In this document: positions 20,339 to 28,674 of the stretch, piece by piece | Layout: each line of letters opens with the position of its first letter | Numbering within the stretch: the first letter of the stretch is position 1 | NCBI RefSeq assembly: GCF_022808815.1 | Contig: NZ_JAKZLC010000003.1 | Coordinates: forward strand, 62,001-126,000 | Length of the DNA stretch: 64,000 bases | Direction of reading: 5' to 3' | From: Geothrix paludis | GTDB lineage: Bacteria > Acidobacteriota > Holophagae > Holophagales > Holophagaceae | Translations under genes and position numbers: made by a program | Notes under the pieces: model-generated | What the model saw: the letters and a program-made list of their open reading frames with translations, nothing else | What the model was told of the DNA's origin: nothing | Databases searched by the model: none

Positions 20339-21676
20339 CTATCCCTCCTGGTCCGGCAGCAGCTCCGGGTCCGTGCCGAAGACGCCTTCCCAGCGGGCTA
20401 CCACCACACTGGCCAGTCCGTTGCCGATGACGTTCACGGTGGTGCGGGCCATGTCCATGATCTCGTCCACGGCCAGCAGCATGGCGATGCCCGCCTCCCC
20501 CGGCAGGCCGAAGCTGCCGCAGGTGCCGGCGATGATGACCAGGGTGGCCCGGGGCACGCCCGCCACGCCCTTGCTGGTGAGCATGAAGGTGAAGACCATG
20601 AGCAGCTGCTGGCCCAGGCTCATGTGGATGCCCGCGGCCTGGGCGATGGTGAGGCTGGCCAGCACCAGGTAGAGGGTGGAGCCGTCCAGGTTGAAGCTGT
20701 AGCCCGTGGGGATGACGAAGCTGGCCACCTGGCGCGGCACGCCGAAGCGCACCACTTCTTCCAGCAGCTTGGGCAGGGCCGCCTCGCTGCTGGCGGTGCT
20801 GAAGGCCGTGAGGGCCGGGTCCTTGATGGCCTTCACGAAGCCCAGGACACGGATGCCCGCCATCCAGGCCACCGGCGCGAAGACGAGCACGAACAGCAGC
20901 GTGAGGGCCAGGTAGAGGCTGCCCACCAGCAGGCTGTACTGCTTGAGCAGGTGGAACACGGCGGGCCAGCCCTTGATGAGGGCGCCATTCACCGTGTGGC
21001 CCGCGGCCATGTGGCTCACGTTGTAGGCCATGGCGCCAAATACCCCCAGGGGCGTGAGGGTCATGACGAAGTCCGTGTACTTGAACATGGTCTGGGCCAC
21101 GCCATCGAAGAAGGCCAGGACGGGCTGACCCCGCTCGCCCACCTTCGTGAGGGCGATGCCGAAGATCGTCGCGAAGATCACCACCGGCAGGATGTCCCCG
21201 TCCGCCGCGTGCTGGATGAGGTTCGACGGGAACATGTGGAGGGCGATCTCCCAGCCGGTCTTGGCCTTGGCGGCGGCCACGGCCGTGTGGGCCCCCATGT
21301 CCATGGGCAGGTGGGCCCCGGGCTTCAGCCAGTTGGCCACGAAGAGGCCGATGAAGAGGGCCAGGGTGGTGATCACCTCGAAGTAGATGAGGGCCTTGGC
21401 GCCCATGCGGCCCACGGCCCGGATGTCCCCCGTCTGGGCGATGCCCACGATGATGGTGGAGATGAGCAGGGGGACGATGAGGCCCTTGATGAGGCTGATG
21501 AAGGCCTTGGAGAGGAAGCGGAAGGTGTCGTAGGCCCAGGGGTACTGGTCCTGGGGCAGGGAGCCGCCCAGGAGCACGCCCAGGATCAGGCCCATGAAGA
21601 TCCAGAAGGTGCTGGAGCGGTACCAGGGTCGTTTGACGGTCACAGAAACCTCATGGGGGAAAAGCCAGTTTGGCAT
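20339..21676 (-). CDS. Dicarboxylate/amino acid:cation symporter (DAACS/SLC1 family)
   Basis: Inner-membrane symporter, 445 residues, for glutamate/aspartate or C4-dicarboxylates. SLC1 signatures are visible: the serine-rich FSTASSEAALPKL re-entrant loop, then NLDGSTLY in helix 7 and TSKGVAGVPRATL in hairpin 2. AGGAA precedes the ATG at 21676. The choice between a GltP-like and a DctA-like substrate cannot be made from these motifs. It is transcribed divergently from the desaturase gene, with a 55-base shared promoter gap. Confidence 0.92.
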   Translation of the reverse strand: MPNWLFPHEVSVTVKRPWYRSSTFWIFMGLILGVLLGGSLPQDQYPWAYDTFRFLSKAFISLIKGLIVPLLISTIIVGIAQTGDIRAVGRMGAKALIYFEVITTLALFIGLFVANWLKPGAHLPMDMGAHTAVAAAKAKTGWEIALHMFPSNLIQHAADGDILPVVIFATIFGIALTKVGERGQPVLAFFDGVAQTMFKYTDFVMTLTPLGVFGAMAYNVSHMAAGHTVNGALIKGWPAVFHLLKQYSLLVGSLYLALTLLFVLVFAPVAWMAGIRVLGFVKAIKDPALTAFSTASSEAALPKLLEEVVRFGVPRQVASFVIPTGYSFNLDGSTLYLVLASLTIAQAAGIHMSLGQQLLMVFTFMLTSKGVAGVPRATLVIIAGTCGSFGLPGEAGIAMLLAVDEIMDMARTTVNVIGNGLASVVVARWEGVFGTDPELLPDQEG

Positions 21677-21731
21677 GGGGTTCCTGTGACAGTCCTCCGG
21701 TAGAATTGAGCTTCTTTTTGGAGTCTATGGA

Positions 21732-22895
21732 ATGAACCCATCCAAGCGCTGGAACCTGCTCAACACGCTCTTCCTCACGGGCACCTTGGCCCTGGCCGCG
21801 GTGCTGGTGCCCTGGCGGCTGGCCACGTCCGGCCTGCGGTGGAGCGAAGGGCTGGTCTTCCTCGCCATGATCACCGCCGTGGGCACCGCCATCAGCGGCG
21901 GCTACCACCGGCTCTTCAGCCACCGGGCCTACAAGGCCACCTGGCCCGTGCGCTTCCTCTTCCTCTGCTTCGGCGCCGCCGCCTTTGAGAACTCGGCCCT
22001 CAAGTGGGCCAGCGACCACCGGGTGCACCACCAGCACGTGGACACGGAGAAGGACCCCTACCAGATCGGCAAGGGCTTCTGGTACGCCCACTGGACCTGG
22101 GTGATGGAGGCCAAGGGCCTGCCCCTGGCCGGCGTGGCCGACCTGGAGAAGGATCCCCTGGTGCAGTGGCAGCACCGGCACCACTTCCTCATCGGGGCCG
22201 TGGTGACCTGCATCCCCCTCGTGATCGGCCTGGCCACGGGCAATGTCCTGGGCCACCTGGTCTTCGGCGTGGCGCTGCGCATCGTGGTGACGCACCACAC
22301 CACCTTCTTCATCAACAGCGCCGCCCACATGTTCGGCAGCCGGCCCTACACGGACGCCAACACCGCCCGCGATAACTGGCTCCTGGCGCCCCTCACCTAC
22401 GGCGAGGGCTACCACAACTTCCACCACCTCTGGCAGTGGGACTACCGCAACGGCGCCCTCTGGTACCAGTGGGACACCACCAAGTGGCTGCTGAACGTCC
22501 TGGGCTGGATGGGCCTCGTGGGCCAGTTCCGGCGGGTGCCCGCCGCGGCCATGACCCGGGCCCGCCTCCACATGGAGGAGAAGCGCCTGCGCGAGCGCCT
22601 GGCCCTGGCCAGCCCCGGCAGCGCCCACCCCATGCGGGACCGCCTGGAGGCCGCCCGCCTGAAGCTGGACACCGCCCTGGCGGCCCTGCACGACCGGCAC
22701 GAGGCCTGGCAGGCGAAGCAGGCCGAGTGGCGGGCCAAGGGCCTGGCCAAGGGCCAAGCCAAAGCCGAGGCCTGGCGCGAGGCCAAGGCCGAGTGGAAGG
22801 CCGCCCTGGCCCTGCACCGCGCCGAGCTCCGCAGCGCCTGGGCCGAGTGGAAGGCCGCCCGCCTGGAAGTGCGGTCTGCGCTGGTGTACGCCTAG
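21732..22895 (+). CDS. Acyl-CoA desaturase with a charged C-terminal extension
   Basis: Membrane di-iron fatty acid desaturase of the delta-9 type, 387 residues. Its three histidine boxes are intact: HRLFSH, HRVHH and HNFHH, and there are four hydrophobic helices. The catalytic part ends near residue 265. The last 120 residues are a predicted helical, Ala/Lys/Glu/Trp-rich tail with repeated AEW(R/K)A units (around 322-380) that is not part of the usual enzyme. GGAG precedes the ATG. Produces unsaturated acyl chains for membrane lipids. Confidence 0.92.
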   Translation: MNPSKRWNLLNTLFLTGTLALAAVLVPWRLATSGLRWSEGLVFLAMITAVGTAISGGYHRLFSHRAYKATWPVRFLFLCFGAAAFENSALKWASDHRVHHQHVDTEKDPYQIGKGFWYAHWTWVMEAKGLPLAGVADLEKDPLVQWQHRHHFLIGAVVTCIPLVIGLATGNVLGHLVFGVALRIVVTHHTTFFINSAAHMFGSRPYTDANTARDNWLLAPLTYGEGYHNFHHLWQWDYRNGALWYQWDTTKWLLNVLGWMGLVGQFRRVPAAAMTRARLHMEEKRLRERLALASPGSAHPMRDRLEAARLKLDTALAALHDRHEAWQAKQAEWRAKGLAKGQAKAEAWREAKAEWKAALALHRAELRSAWAEWKAARLEVRSALVYA

Positions 22896-22926
22896 GGCCG
22901 ACCCGGCCCCGGCAATATGGGATCAT

Positions 22927-22953
22927 GGGGTTCCGCCACGGAACCCCGTTCTT
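22927..22953 (+). terminator. Hairpin between the desaturase and lpdA genes
   Basis: Perfect 8-bp stem (22927-22934 with 22940-22947), 5-base loop, followed by GTTCTTT. It lies 31 bases after the desaturase stop and 12 bases before the ribosome-binding site of lpdA. Confidence 0.55.
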
Positions 22954-22964
22954 TGGAGCGCAGC

Positions 22965-24368
22965 ATGGCTTCCTTCGACCTCATCGTCATCGGCTCCGGC
23001 CCCGGCGGCTACATCGCCGCCATCCGCGGCGCCCAGCTGGGCCTCAACACGGCCCTGGTGGAGAAGGATGCGGGCCTGGGGGGCACCTGCCTCCACCGCG
23101 GCTGCATCCCCGCCAAGACCTGGCTGGAGAGCGCCCACCGCTTCGAGCAGATGCAGGTGGCCGACGACTACGGCATCGACGGCGTGGACGCCAAGAGCCT
23201 GAAGGCCAACCTCGCCACCATCGTCAAGCGCAAGGGCCGCATCGTCCTGAAGAACGCCAAGGGCATCGAGTTCCTCATGAAGAAGAACAAGGTGACCGTG
23301 CTCAAGGGCTTCGGCAAGCTGCTGGGCGGCGGGCGCGTGGACGTGGCGGGCGAAGTGCACGAGGCCAAGCGCATCATCCTGGCCACGGGCTCGGCCCCGA
23401 AGCCCATCCCCGGCCTGGAGACGGATGGCGTCCGGGTGCTCAACAGCGACCACATCCTCGACCTCACCGAGCTGCCGAGCCACCTGGTCATCCTGGGCGC
23501 CGGCGCCATCGGCGTGGAGTTCGCGTCTGTCTTCAGCCGCCTGGGCTCCAAGGTCACCCTGGTGGAGTTCATGGACACCATCCTGCCCCTGGAGGACGAG
23601 GAGATCGGCCTCGAGCTGGCCAAGATCTTCAAGAAGACCTACAAGATGGACGTGCGCACCAAGACCAAGATCACCCGCATCGAGAAGCGGGACGACGGCG
23701 TGGTGTGCTTCCTCGAAGGCGAGACCCCCGGCGAGGTGGTGGGCAGCCACCTGCTGGTGGCCGTGGGCCGCGCGCCCATGGTGGAGGGCATCGGCCTGGA
23801 GGCCACCAAGGCCCAGGTGGACCGCGGCTGCGTCCTCATCGACAAGTTCATGCAGACCGGCGAACCCGGCCTCTACGCCATCGGCGACATCGTGCGCACC
23901 CCCTGGCTGGCCCACGTGGCCAGCGACGAGGGCATCGTGGCCGCCGAGCACGCCGCGCAAAGCCTGGGCAAGGATGTGCACCCCCACCCCGTGCGCTACG
24001 ACCGCTTCCCCGCCTGCACCTACTGCGATCCCGAAGTGGGCACCATCGGCCTCAACGAGAAGGCCGCCAAGGCCAAGGGCTACGACGTGCAGGTGGGCAC
24101 CTTCCCCTTCGCCCCCATGGCCAAGGCCAACATCGTGGGCGAGCCCCACGGCTTCATCAAGATCGTGGCCGACAAGAAGTACGGCGAGATCCTCGGCATC
24201 CACATCCTCGGCCCCAAGGCCACCGAGCTCGTCGCCTCCAGCGTGGCCCTCATGGGCGGCGAGTTCACCGTGGATGAGCTCATCAACACCATGTACCCGC
24301 ACCCCAGCCTGAACGAAGTGTTCCCCGAGGCCGCGCGGGCGGTGTATGGGCGGGCGTTGAATATGTAG
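22965..24368 (+). CDS. lpdA: Dihydrolipoyl dehydrogenase
   Basis: E3 subunit of 2-oxoacid dehydrogenase and glycine cleavage complexes: reoxidises dihydrolipoamide with FAD and NAD+. 467 residues from the ATG at 22965, with GGAG seven bases upstream. FAD motif GSGPGG (10-15), redox disulfide GGTCLHRGCIPAK, NAD motif GAGAIGVE, second FAD motif YAIGDI, and C-terminal active-site HPHPSLNE carrying the His-Glu pair (here YPHPSLNE). Its E1 and E2 partners are not in the window. An upstream in-frame extension to 22917 covers the hairpin and is not used. Confidence 0.95.
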   Translation: MASFDLIVIGSGPGGYIAAIRGAQLGLNTALVEKDAGLGGTCLHRGCIPAKTWLESAHRFEQMQVADDYGIDGVDAKSLKANLATIVKRKGRIVLKNAKGIEFLMKKNKVTVLKGFGKLLGGGRVDVAGEVHEAKRIILATGSAPKPIPGLETDGVRVLNSDHILDLTELPSHLVILGAGAIGVEFASVFSRLGSKVTLVEFMDTILPLEDEEIGLELAKIFKKTYKMDVRTKTKITRIEKRDDGVVCFLEGETPGEVVGSHLLVAVGRAPMVEGIGLEATKAQVDRGCVLIDKFMQTGEPGLYAIGDIVRTPWLAHVASDEGIVAAEHAAQSLGKDVHPHPVRYDRFPACTYCDPEVGTIGLNEKAAKAKGYDVQVGTFPFAPMAKANIVGEPHGFIKIVADKKYGEILGIHILGPKATELVASSVALMGGEFTVDELINTMYPHPSLNEVFPEAARAVYGRALNM

Positions 24369-24408
24369 GTTTTTGATTCATTAAGCGGGACACTAGGGCT
24401 TGAAAACG

Positions 24409-24439
24409 CGAAGAACCGCCCGACATGGGCGGTTCTTCG
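24409..24439. terminator. Hairpin terminator after lpdA
   Basis: Perfect 13-bp stem (24409-24421 with 24427-24439), loop GACAT, 40 bases after the lpdA stop. It marks the end of the GC-rich block and the start of the AT-rich island. Confidence 0.82.
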
Positions 24440-24454
24440 TATGTAGAAGGATTG

Positions 24455-24565
24455 GATTAACGAATGAAGCTAACCGGCCACGCCTGCGCCGAGTCGCTGA
24501 ACGGAGCCGAGGAAGCGGGATGTTGAGAGAGAACGCAAAGCAATGCAGGCGGGGCTTGGCTGAGC
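24455..24565. repeat. 111-bp imperfect palindromic repeat, copy A (attC-like)
   Basis: Shares about three quarters of its bases by eye with copy B at 25581-25692, including the start ACGAATGAAGCT and the AATGCAGG near the end. Its ends can pair: GGCCACGCCTGC (24476-24487) with GCAGGCGGGGC (24545-24555). The outermost boxes, GATTAAC and GCTGAGC, are each one base off the integron attC core consensus (RYYYAAC / GTTRRRY). It sits 23 bases downstream of the stop of the minus-strand gene 24589-25515. Whether it is a true attC is inference. Confidence 0.6.
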
Positions 24566-24588
24566 GCAGGCTAGGCCAGAGATGGGTT

Positions 24589-25515
24589 TCACTTTAAATT
24601 TAAATATTTTAATAAATGATATTTACCGGTTTTCATGTCTTCGAGAGTGACGGTAGAAGGACGAGCTGAATAATTTGTTTCGTACCATTCTGGTGGATTT
24701 TTGAAACGTTCATACCGACGGGTGATGGGTCTATTTTTTGTAGCAATAATAGCTAAAGGTTGTTTTGACTGATTAACAGAAATTTCTATACCAGCAGAGA
24801 ACGGTATGGTTGCTGTATAGTCAAAGTCATTGCCGTGGTCGCTATAATTACCAAGATAAGTGGCATAATCCTTCCAGCGTGCAAATTCATATTGAAATTC
24901 GCCGATGATATTAATTGAATCGCCATTTACGCTACCGACATAAAGACCGGGTAGATTAGACCCTTTATCCTTGGATGTTATAGCCATGTGCCCGACAAGT
25001 AAAATATTGTCCCTGCTAGGTCGGCGATAGTTGTGTTCGTGACCATAATCATTGAATGCCCAATAATTTGTTAGCCCTAAGGATTTAATCTGCACTATCA
25101 TTGATTCTGATTCGAAGCGAGAGTTGTCGTGAATAGCTTTGAAGCCAAGCCGTTTAATTCGTTCAGCTTCTTGGGCATCACGAATGAGTTTCTGTTCTAG
25201 GTTTTTAACCAAGACTTCGGCTTTGACCTTTTCTGGAGAAAGTGGATATTTTGATATCATATCCGCTAATAATTTTTTAGATTCCTGCAAATTTTGTTTC
25301 TTAACTTCGGATGAAATCGATTCAAGCAAGTTGGCTGGGGTTAACTTGAGATTAGCATTCTCAATTTCTAGGGCTGAAATTCTTTGTTTCAATTGATTAA
25401 TCTCGGATTGAGAAATGCTGTTGTCCGACGCTTTGTTGGAGCAGGCAACTGTAATTGCGATGCATAATGTTGGTATAGCAAAATCTTGAATAGATTTGGA
25501 TATGTAGGATGTCAT
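24589..25515 (-). CDS. Hypothetical lipoprotein with coiled coil, AT-rich island
   Basis: 308-residue protein not recognised as a known family. A hydrophobic N-terminus leads to a lipobox TVAC at C25, so a lipoprotein is likely. Residues about 35-60 form a short heptad coiled coil (INQLKQRISALEIENANLKL region), followed by a helical part to about 125. The remainder is beta-rich and aromatic, with a YGHEHNYRRPSRD segment. AGGAG lies six bases before the ATG at 25515. Base composition is strikingly AT-rich compared with genes on both sides, a sign of acquisition. A repeat follows its stop by 23 bases. Confidence 0.75.
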   Translation of the reverse strand: MTSYISKSIQDFAIPTLCIAITVACSNKASDNSISQSEINQLKQRISALEIENANLKLTPANLLESISSEVKKQNLQESKKLLADMISKYPLSPEKVKAEVLVKNLEQKLIRDAQEAERIKRLGFKAIHDNSRFESESMIVQIKSLGLTNYWAFNDYGHEHNYRRPSRDNILLVGHMAITSKDKGSNLPGLYVGSVNGDSINIIGEFQYEFARWKDYATYLGNYSDHGNDFDYTATIPFSAGIEISVNQSKQPLAIIATKNRPITRRYERFKNPPEWYETNYSARPSTVTLEDMKTGKYHLLKYLNLK

Positions 25516-25580
25516 AATTTCTCCTGATAGAAATTGTAAGGTAAATATATTTGGGTTGAAGGTTTACTATTTTTTAAGAA

Positions 25581-25692
25581 GCCTGACGAATGAAGCTTAT
25601 CGGCCCCGCCTGCACCGAGGCGAGGAGCGGAGCCGAGGAGGCAAGAAGCTGAGAGAGAGCGAAAGACAATGCAGGTAGGGTCCGAGTTGAGC
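25581..25692. repeat. 112-bp imperfect palindromic repeat, copy B (attC-like)
   Basis: Second copy of the repeat at 24455-24565. The right-hand box GTTGAGC (25686-25692) fits the attC GTTRRRY consensus exactly, and the left box GCCTGAC (25581-25587) is one base off RYYYAAC. TCGGCCCCGCCTGCA near the left end can pair with TGCAGGTAGGGTCCGA near the right end with one bulged base, as in folded attC sites. It lies 24 bases downstream of the stop of the gene 25717-26115. Confidence 0.6.
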
Positions 25693-25716
25693 GGAGGGTC
25701 AGCCGCAAGCGAGTAT

Positions 25717-26115
25717 CTATAGCAATTTTGCTTTGTCGTTCAATGCTGGATATTCGAAAGGAAGTACTTCTACATCAGGCTGCTCGACGATCTCGGAACC
25801 CAATAGTACAGACGTCCATTGGTTGGGTGTGCGTTTGATCGTTCTGATGGTTTTAGTGGTTCTATTCGATTTAATGGTGGCAATTTTTTCTTGCAAATGA
25901 ATGATGCTCCCTGTCCCTCTTAATATTTCAAGCCTACCGAGGTTTTCATTTGTTTCTGGGTCAAAAAGTTCTTCATTTTCAAGAAAATATACTAAGAATT
26001 GATCGCCGATTTTCAATCCGTGATCACTACCTTTGTTGATGACAAGAGTATATTCGTTGATGATTTTAACAATAGAGGCAATAAGTTGTCTTTTGGGTTT
26101 AACTTCATTAGACAT
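25717..26115 (-). CDS. Small hypothetical protein with FlgT C-terminal-like domain
   Basis: 132 residues. Residues about 10-85 resemble the small beta-barrel domain seen at the C-terminus of FlgT and in many stand-alone accessory proteins: VINKGSDHGLKIGD, then FLVY, then DPETNENLG, then HLQEKIATIKS. No signal peptide. AAGGAG is six bases before the ATG at 26115, and the start overlaps the upstream gene by 8 bases, so the two are coupled. AT-rich like its neighbours. Domain assignment is from memory of the motif pattern; the biological role is unknown and not implied to be flagellar. Confidence 0.72.
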   Translation of the reverse strand: MSNEVKPKRQLIASIVKIINEYTLVINKGSDHGLKIGDQFLVYFLENEELFDPETNENLGRLEILRGTGSIIHLQEKIATIKSNRTTKTIRTIKRTPNQWTSVLLGSEIVEQPDVEVLPFEYPALNDKAKLL

Positions 26116-26659
26116 TAACAGCTCCTTCTATTATATAGTTTGGAACGGATGGTTTAATGATTAACTTTGATAGATCATCGGAACGATTCTCATACAAGGC
26201 CTTCCATCTGTCTCCAAAATCGACATCAGAAATGACAGCTATTTGAATCTTTTTGTCTAATTGAATGTTAATCACTCGCCCGATCCCTACAAGTCTTTCA
26301 AGTTCGGATTCAAGTATGTAAATGGAAACGAGACTGTCATAAGTCAAAAGTGGAGTTGGATTTAATAACAATAAAGCATGTGTGGTTTGGTACGCACCAA
26401 GGGGTTTTCTGGCTATTTTTATTTTAGGTAAAAAATTATTAGAATAATTATAAGAATCAATAAAAGCTCGTAACAATACTAGGCATAGATATGCGAAAAT
26501 CATAAAAATAACTATTACCCACCTTGTTTCATATTTGGTTTCTTTGGGGATTATAAATAATGATATTGTTGTAGCGAAAAACCCTAGCGCAGTGATTACC
26601 CCACCCCAGGATTTTATGGCTGCTGATAAAAGTATGTCTATCTGGGATTGTTCATGCAT
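26108..26659 (-). CDS. Hypothetical membrane protein with two N-terminal helices
   Basis: 183 residues. Two membrane helices at about 18-36 (GGVITALGFFATTISLFII) and 46-66 (VVIFMIFAYLCLVLLRAFI) are followed by a soluble region of about 115 residues, probably cytoplasmic. No known domain is recognised. It overlaps the FlgT_C-like gene by 8 bases, and the two likely form one transcription unit. GAGGGTG precedes the ATG at 26659. AT-rich. Confidence 0.72.
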   Translation of the reverse strand: MHEQSQIDILLSAAIKSWGGVITALGFFATTISLFIIPKETKYETRWVIVIFMIFAYLCLVLLRAFIDSYNYSNNFLPKIKIARKPLGAYQTTHALLLLNPTPLLTYDSLVSIYILESELERLVGIGRVINIQLDKKIQIAVISDVDFGDRWKALYENRSDDLSKLIIKPSVPNYIIEGAVNV

Positions 26660-26979
26660 TACACCCTCGGAAGATGGAGGATTGGTTGGAATTGGGAACG
26701 ATCTTCATGATAGTGCCTAATTAAGATTTAAACGAACAATAACAAGCAGGAATGAAAGTCGCCTAATCTGAGCTACAGGGGCGTAACTGCTGATTGAATA
26801 CTAAGGTGATCGGATTGGCGACACGCTAGGGCAACCGAAGAGAGAGGTTGCCTTAACACTCGACAGAGAGAAGGACCTTAGGTGCTTCCCATGGAGACAC
26901 ACTGGTCTTGTATCTTCAAGAGAGATCGTTCAAACGGTCGAAACTCCGCCCCGAACGGTAGGGCCCTCCCGTCAATGAC
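26660..26979. other. Intergenic edge of the AT-rich island
   Basis: 320 bases between the island genes and the kinase gene. It contains a hairpin at 26828-26854 (GGCAACC/GGTTGCC core, loop of 9), about 125 bases past the kinase stop and without a T-run. GCCTAAT occurs twice (26717-26723 and 26761-26767). I see no third copy of the 111-bp repeat. Base composition returns to GC-rich from about 26940. Confidence 0.45.
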
Positions 26980-28290
26980 TCACGCCCCGTACTCCCCCTT
27001 CAGCAGCCTCGCCCTCAGCTCCGCCGGCAGCCGCCCGGCCTTGCGGTCCTGGGTGAGCATGGCTTTGTAGCGGCGGTTCTGGAGGAGGTCGGTGGCGGGG
27101 ACGTGTCTAGCCTCGGCATCCTTGAGGGTGGCGAGGAAGCCTTCCAGGTCCTTGGCGCGGTACTGGACCACCAGCAGGAGGGCCAGGGCGTCGGGGTCCA
27201 CCCGCTGGCCGGGCGGGGCTTGGGCCAGCACGTCGCGGATGATGCGCAGGGCGCTGAGGGGGTCGCTGTCCACCAGGGCCTCGGCCCCCTTGAGGGCGGC
27301 GTCGTCCAGGGCGGCGTTCCTCGGCGGGGCCGGGCGCAGGGCCCACCAGGCGGCGCCACCCGCGGCCAGCAGGCCCGCCAGCCCCAGGGCCCAGGCCCCG
27401 CGGCGCCGGGGCGCGACCTTGGCGGGGTGAGGCAGGGCCACGGTGGGCTGGTCTTGGGGGCGCCAGGCGGGATCCAGGGCGGCGCGCAGGGCCTCGCCCA
27501 GCTCCTTCGCGGAGCCGAAGCGCTCCAGGGGATCCTTGGCCAGGGCCCGGGTCACCAGGTCCCGCAGGGCGGGGTTCAGGCCGTCGAGGGCCTCGATGTC
27601 CAGGTCGGGGGTGGGCTCGTTGAGGATGCAGTAGATGAGCGAGCCGTTGGTGTCGCCCTGGAAGGGGCGGTGCCCCGCCAGGCCCTCGTAGAGGATGACG
27701 CCCACGGCGAAGAGGTCGGCGGAGGGCGTGGCCTGGCCCCGGCTCAGGTACTCGGGGGCCATGTAGGCGAGGGTGCCCACCACCATGCCCGTCTGGGTGG
27801 CCTCCTGGCCCAGGGATTTCGCCACGCCGAAGTCCAGGATCTTGGCCACGGGCCGCTCGCCTTCGCGGGCGATCATGATGTTGGCGGGCTTGATATCTCG
27901 ATGGACGATGCCCTTCTGATGGGCGGCCTGGAGGCCGTCGCAGACCTGGGCCATGGCCTCCAGGAAGGCCCGGGGCGCCAGGGCCTGGCGGCGCAGGAGG
28001 CTCTCCAGGCTGGGGCCCTCCACCACCTCCATGGCGAAGTAGAGCAGCCCGTCCGCCTCGCCGAACTCGTAGATGGTTACCACGTTCGGGTGGTGCAGCC
28101 CCGCGGCGGACTGGGCCTCCCGCGCGAAGCGGGCTTTCAGATCGCCCAGGGCCTCGGCGTCCGCCTGGGGCCGGATGGTCTTGAGGGCCACCTCGCGCCC
28201 CAGCGTCGTGTCCCGCGCCAGGAACACCTCGCCCATGGCCCCCTGGCCCAGGGTGCGGAGGATCTCGAACTTGCCGATGCGGTCGGGCAT
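26980..28290 (-). CDS. Membrane-anchored serine/threonine protein kinase
   Basis: 436-residue Hanks-type kinase, PknB-like. Kinase domain about 7-270: glycine loop LGQGAMGEV (14-22), K37, HRDIKPAN (130-137), DFG (153-155) and APE (178-180) are all canonical, so it should be active. A single membrane helix lies at about 298-318. It is followed by a 115-residue extracytoplasmic, helical, TPR-like tail rather than PASTA repeats. It reads toward the AT-rich island; a palindromic element separates it from the upstream ABC operon. The signal and substrates are unknown. Confidence 0.92.
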   Translation of the reverse strand: MPDRIGKFEILRTLGQGAMGEVFLARDTTLGREVALKTIRPQADAEALGDLKARFAREAQSAAGLHHPNVVTIYEFGEADGLLYFAMEVVEGPSLESLLRRQALAPRAFLEAMAQVCDGLQAAHQKGIVHRDIKPANIMIAREGERPVAKILDFGVAKSLGQEATQTGMVVGTLAYMAPEYLSRGQATPSADLFAVGVILYEGLAGHRPFQGDTNGSLIYCILNEPTPDLDIEALDGLNPALRDLVTRALAKDPLERFGSAKELGEALRAALDPAWRPQDQPTVALPHPAKVAPRRRGAWALGLAGLLAAGGAAWWALRPAPPRNAALDDAALKGAEALVDSDPLSALRIIRDVLAQAPPGQRVDPDALALLLVVQYRAKDLEGFLATLKDAEARHVPATDLLQNRRYKAMLTQDRKAGRLPAELRARLLKGEYGA

Positions 28291-28674
28291 GGGGCTTCCG
28301 GGGATGAGGCTGCGGGGGGAAGGCTTTCCTGGATTCTAGAGCGAAGGCGGGCCCCATCCGAGCCGCCATCAGCGTCATCGGCGAAATCGGTGGCAGACAC
28401 ACCTTCCTGGCGATCAGCCTGATTCATCCAGAAAAGCTGGGAACCGCGAATGACGCGAATCGCCCTGCGGGCGCGCGAATGGCGAACGATCCTGCTTCCG
28501 CCTCCACACGCGGGGCGGGCATGTCAGCTCCTGAAGGCTGCCGGACCCGCCCCGCGTGTGGCCAGCCGCGCCTCGCGCGACTGGGGGCCGAAGGCCCAGG
28601 CGGTCCATCCCCGCCGCGATTCGCGCCCATTCGCGTCATTCGCGGTTTGATCTTTTAGGGTTGACGCTCCCCGT
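28291..28674. repeat. Nested palindromic intergenic element, copy 1
   Basis: The 384-base gap between the kinase gene and the ABC operon is mostly a nested palindrome. Outer arms: AACCGCGAATGACGCGAAT (28442-28460) and its exact complement (28629-28647). Inner arms: a perfect 16-bp inverted repeat, 28504-28519 with 28546-28561. The left arm, 28440-28482, differs by only four bases from 43792-43834 in the arginine operon. It is non-autonomous; no transposase frame is present. Bases 28291-28435 show nothing recognisable. Confidence 0.75.

Noticed and set aside
24400-24597. 65-codon plus-strand frame after lpdA
   Set aside because: It lies on the terminator hairpin and repeat copy A, has no ribosome-binding site and no recognisable product.
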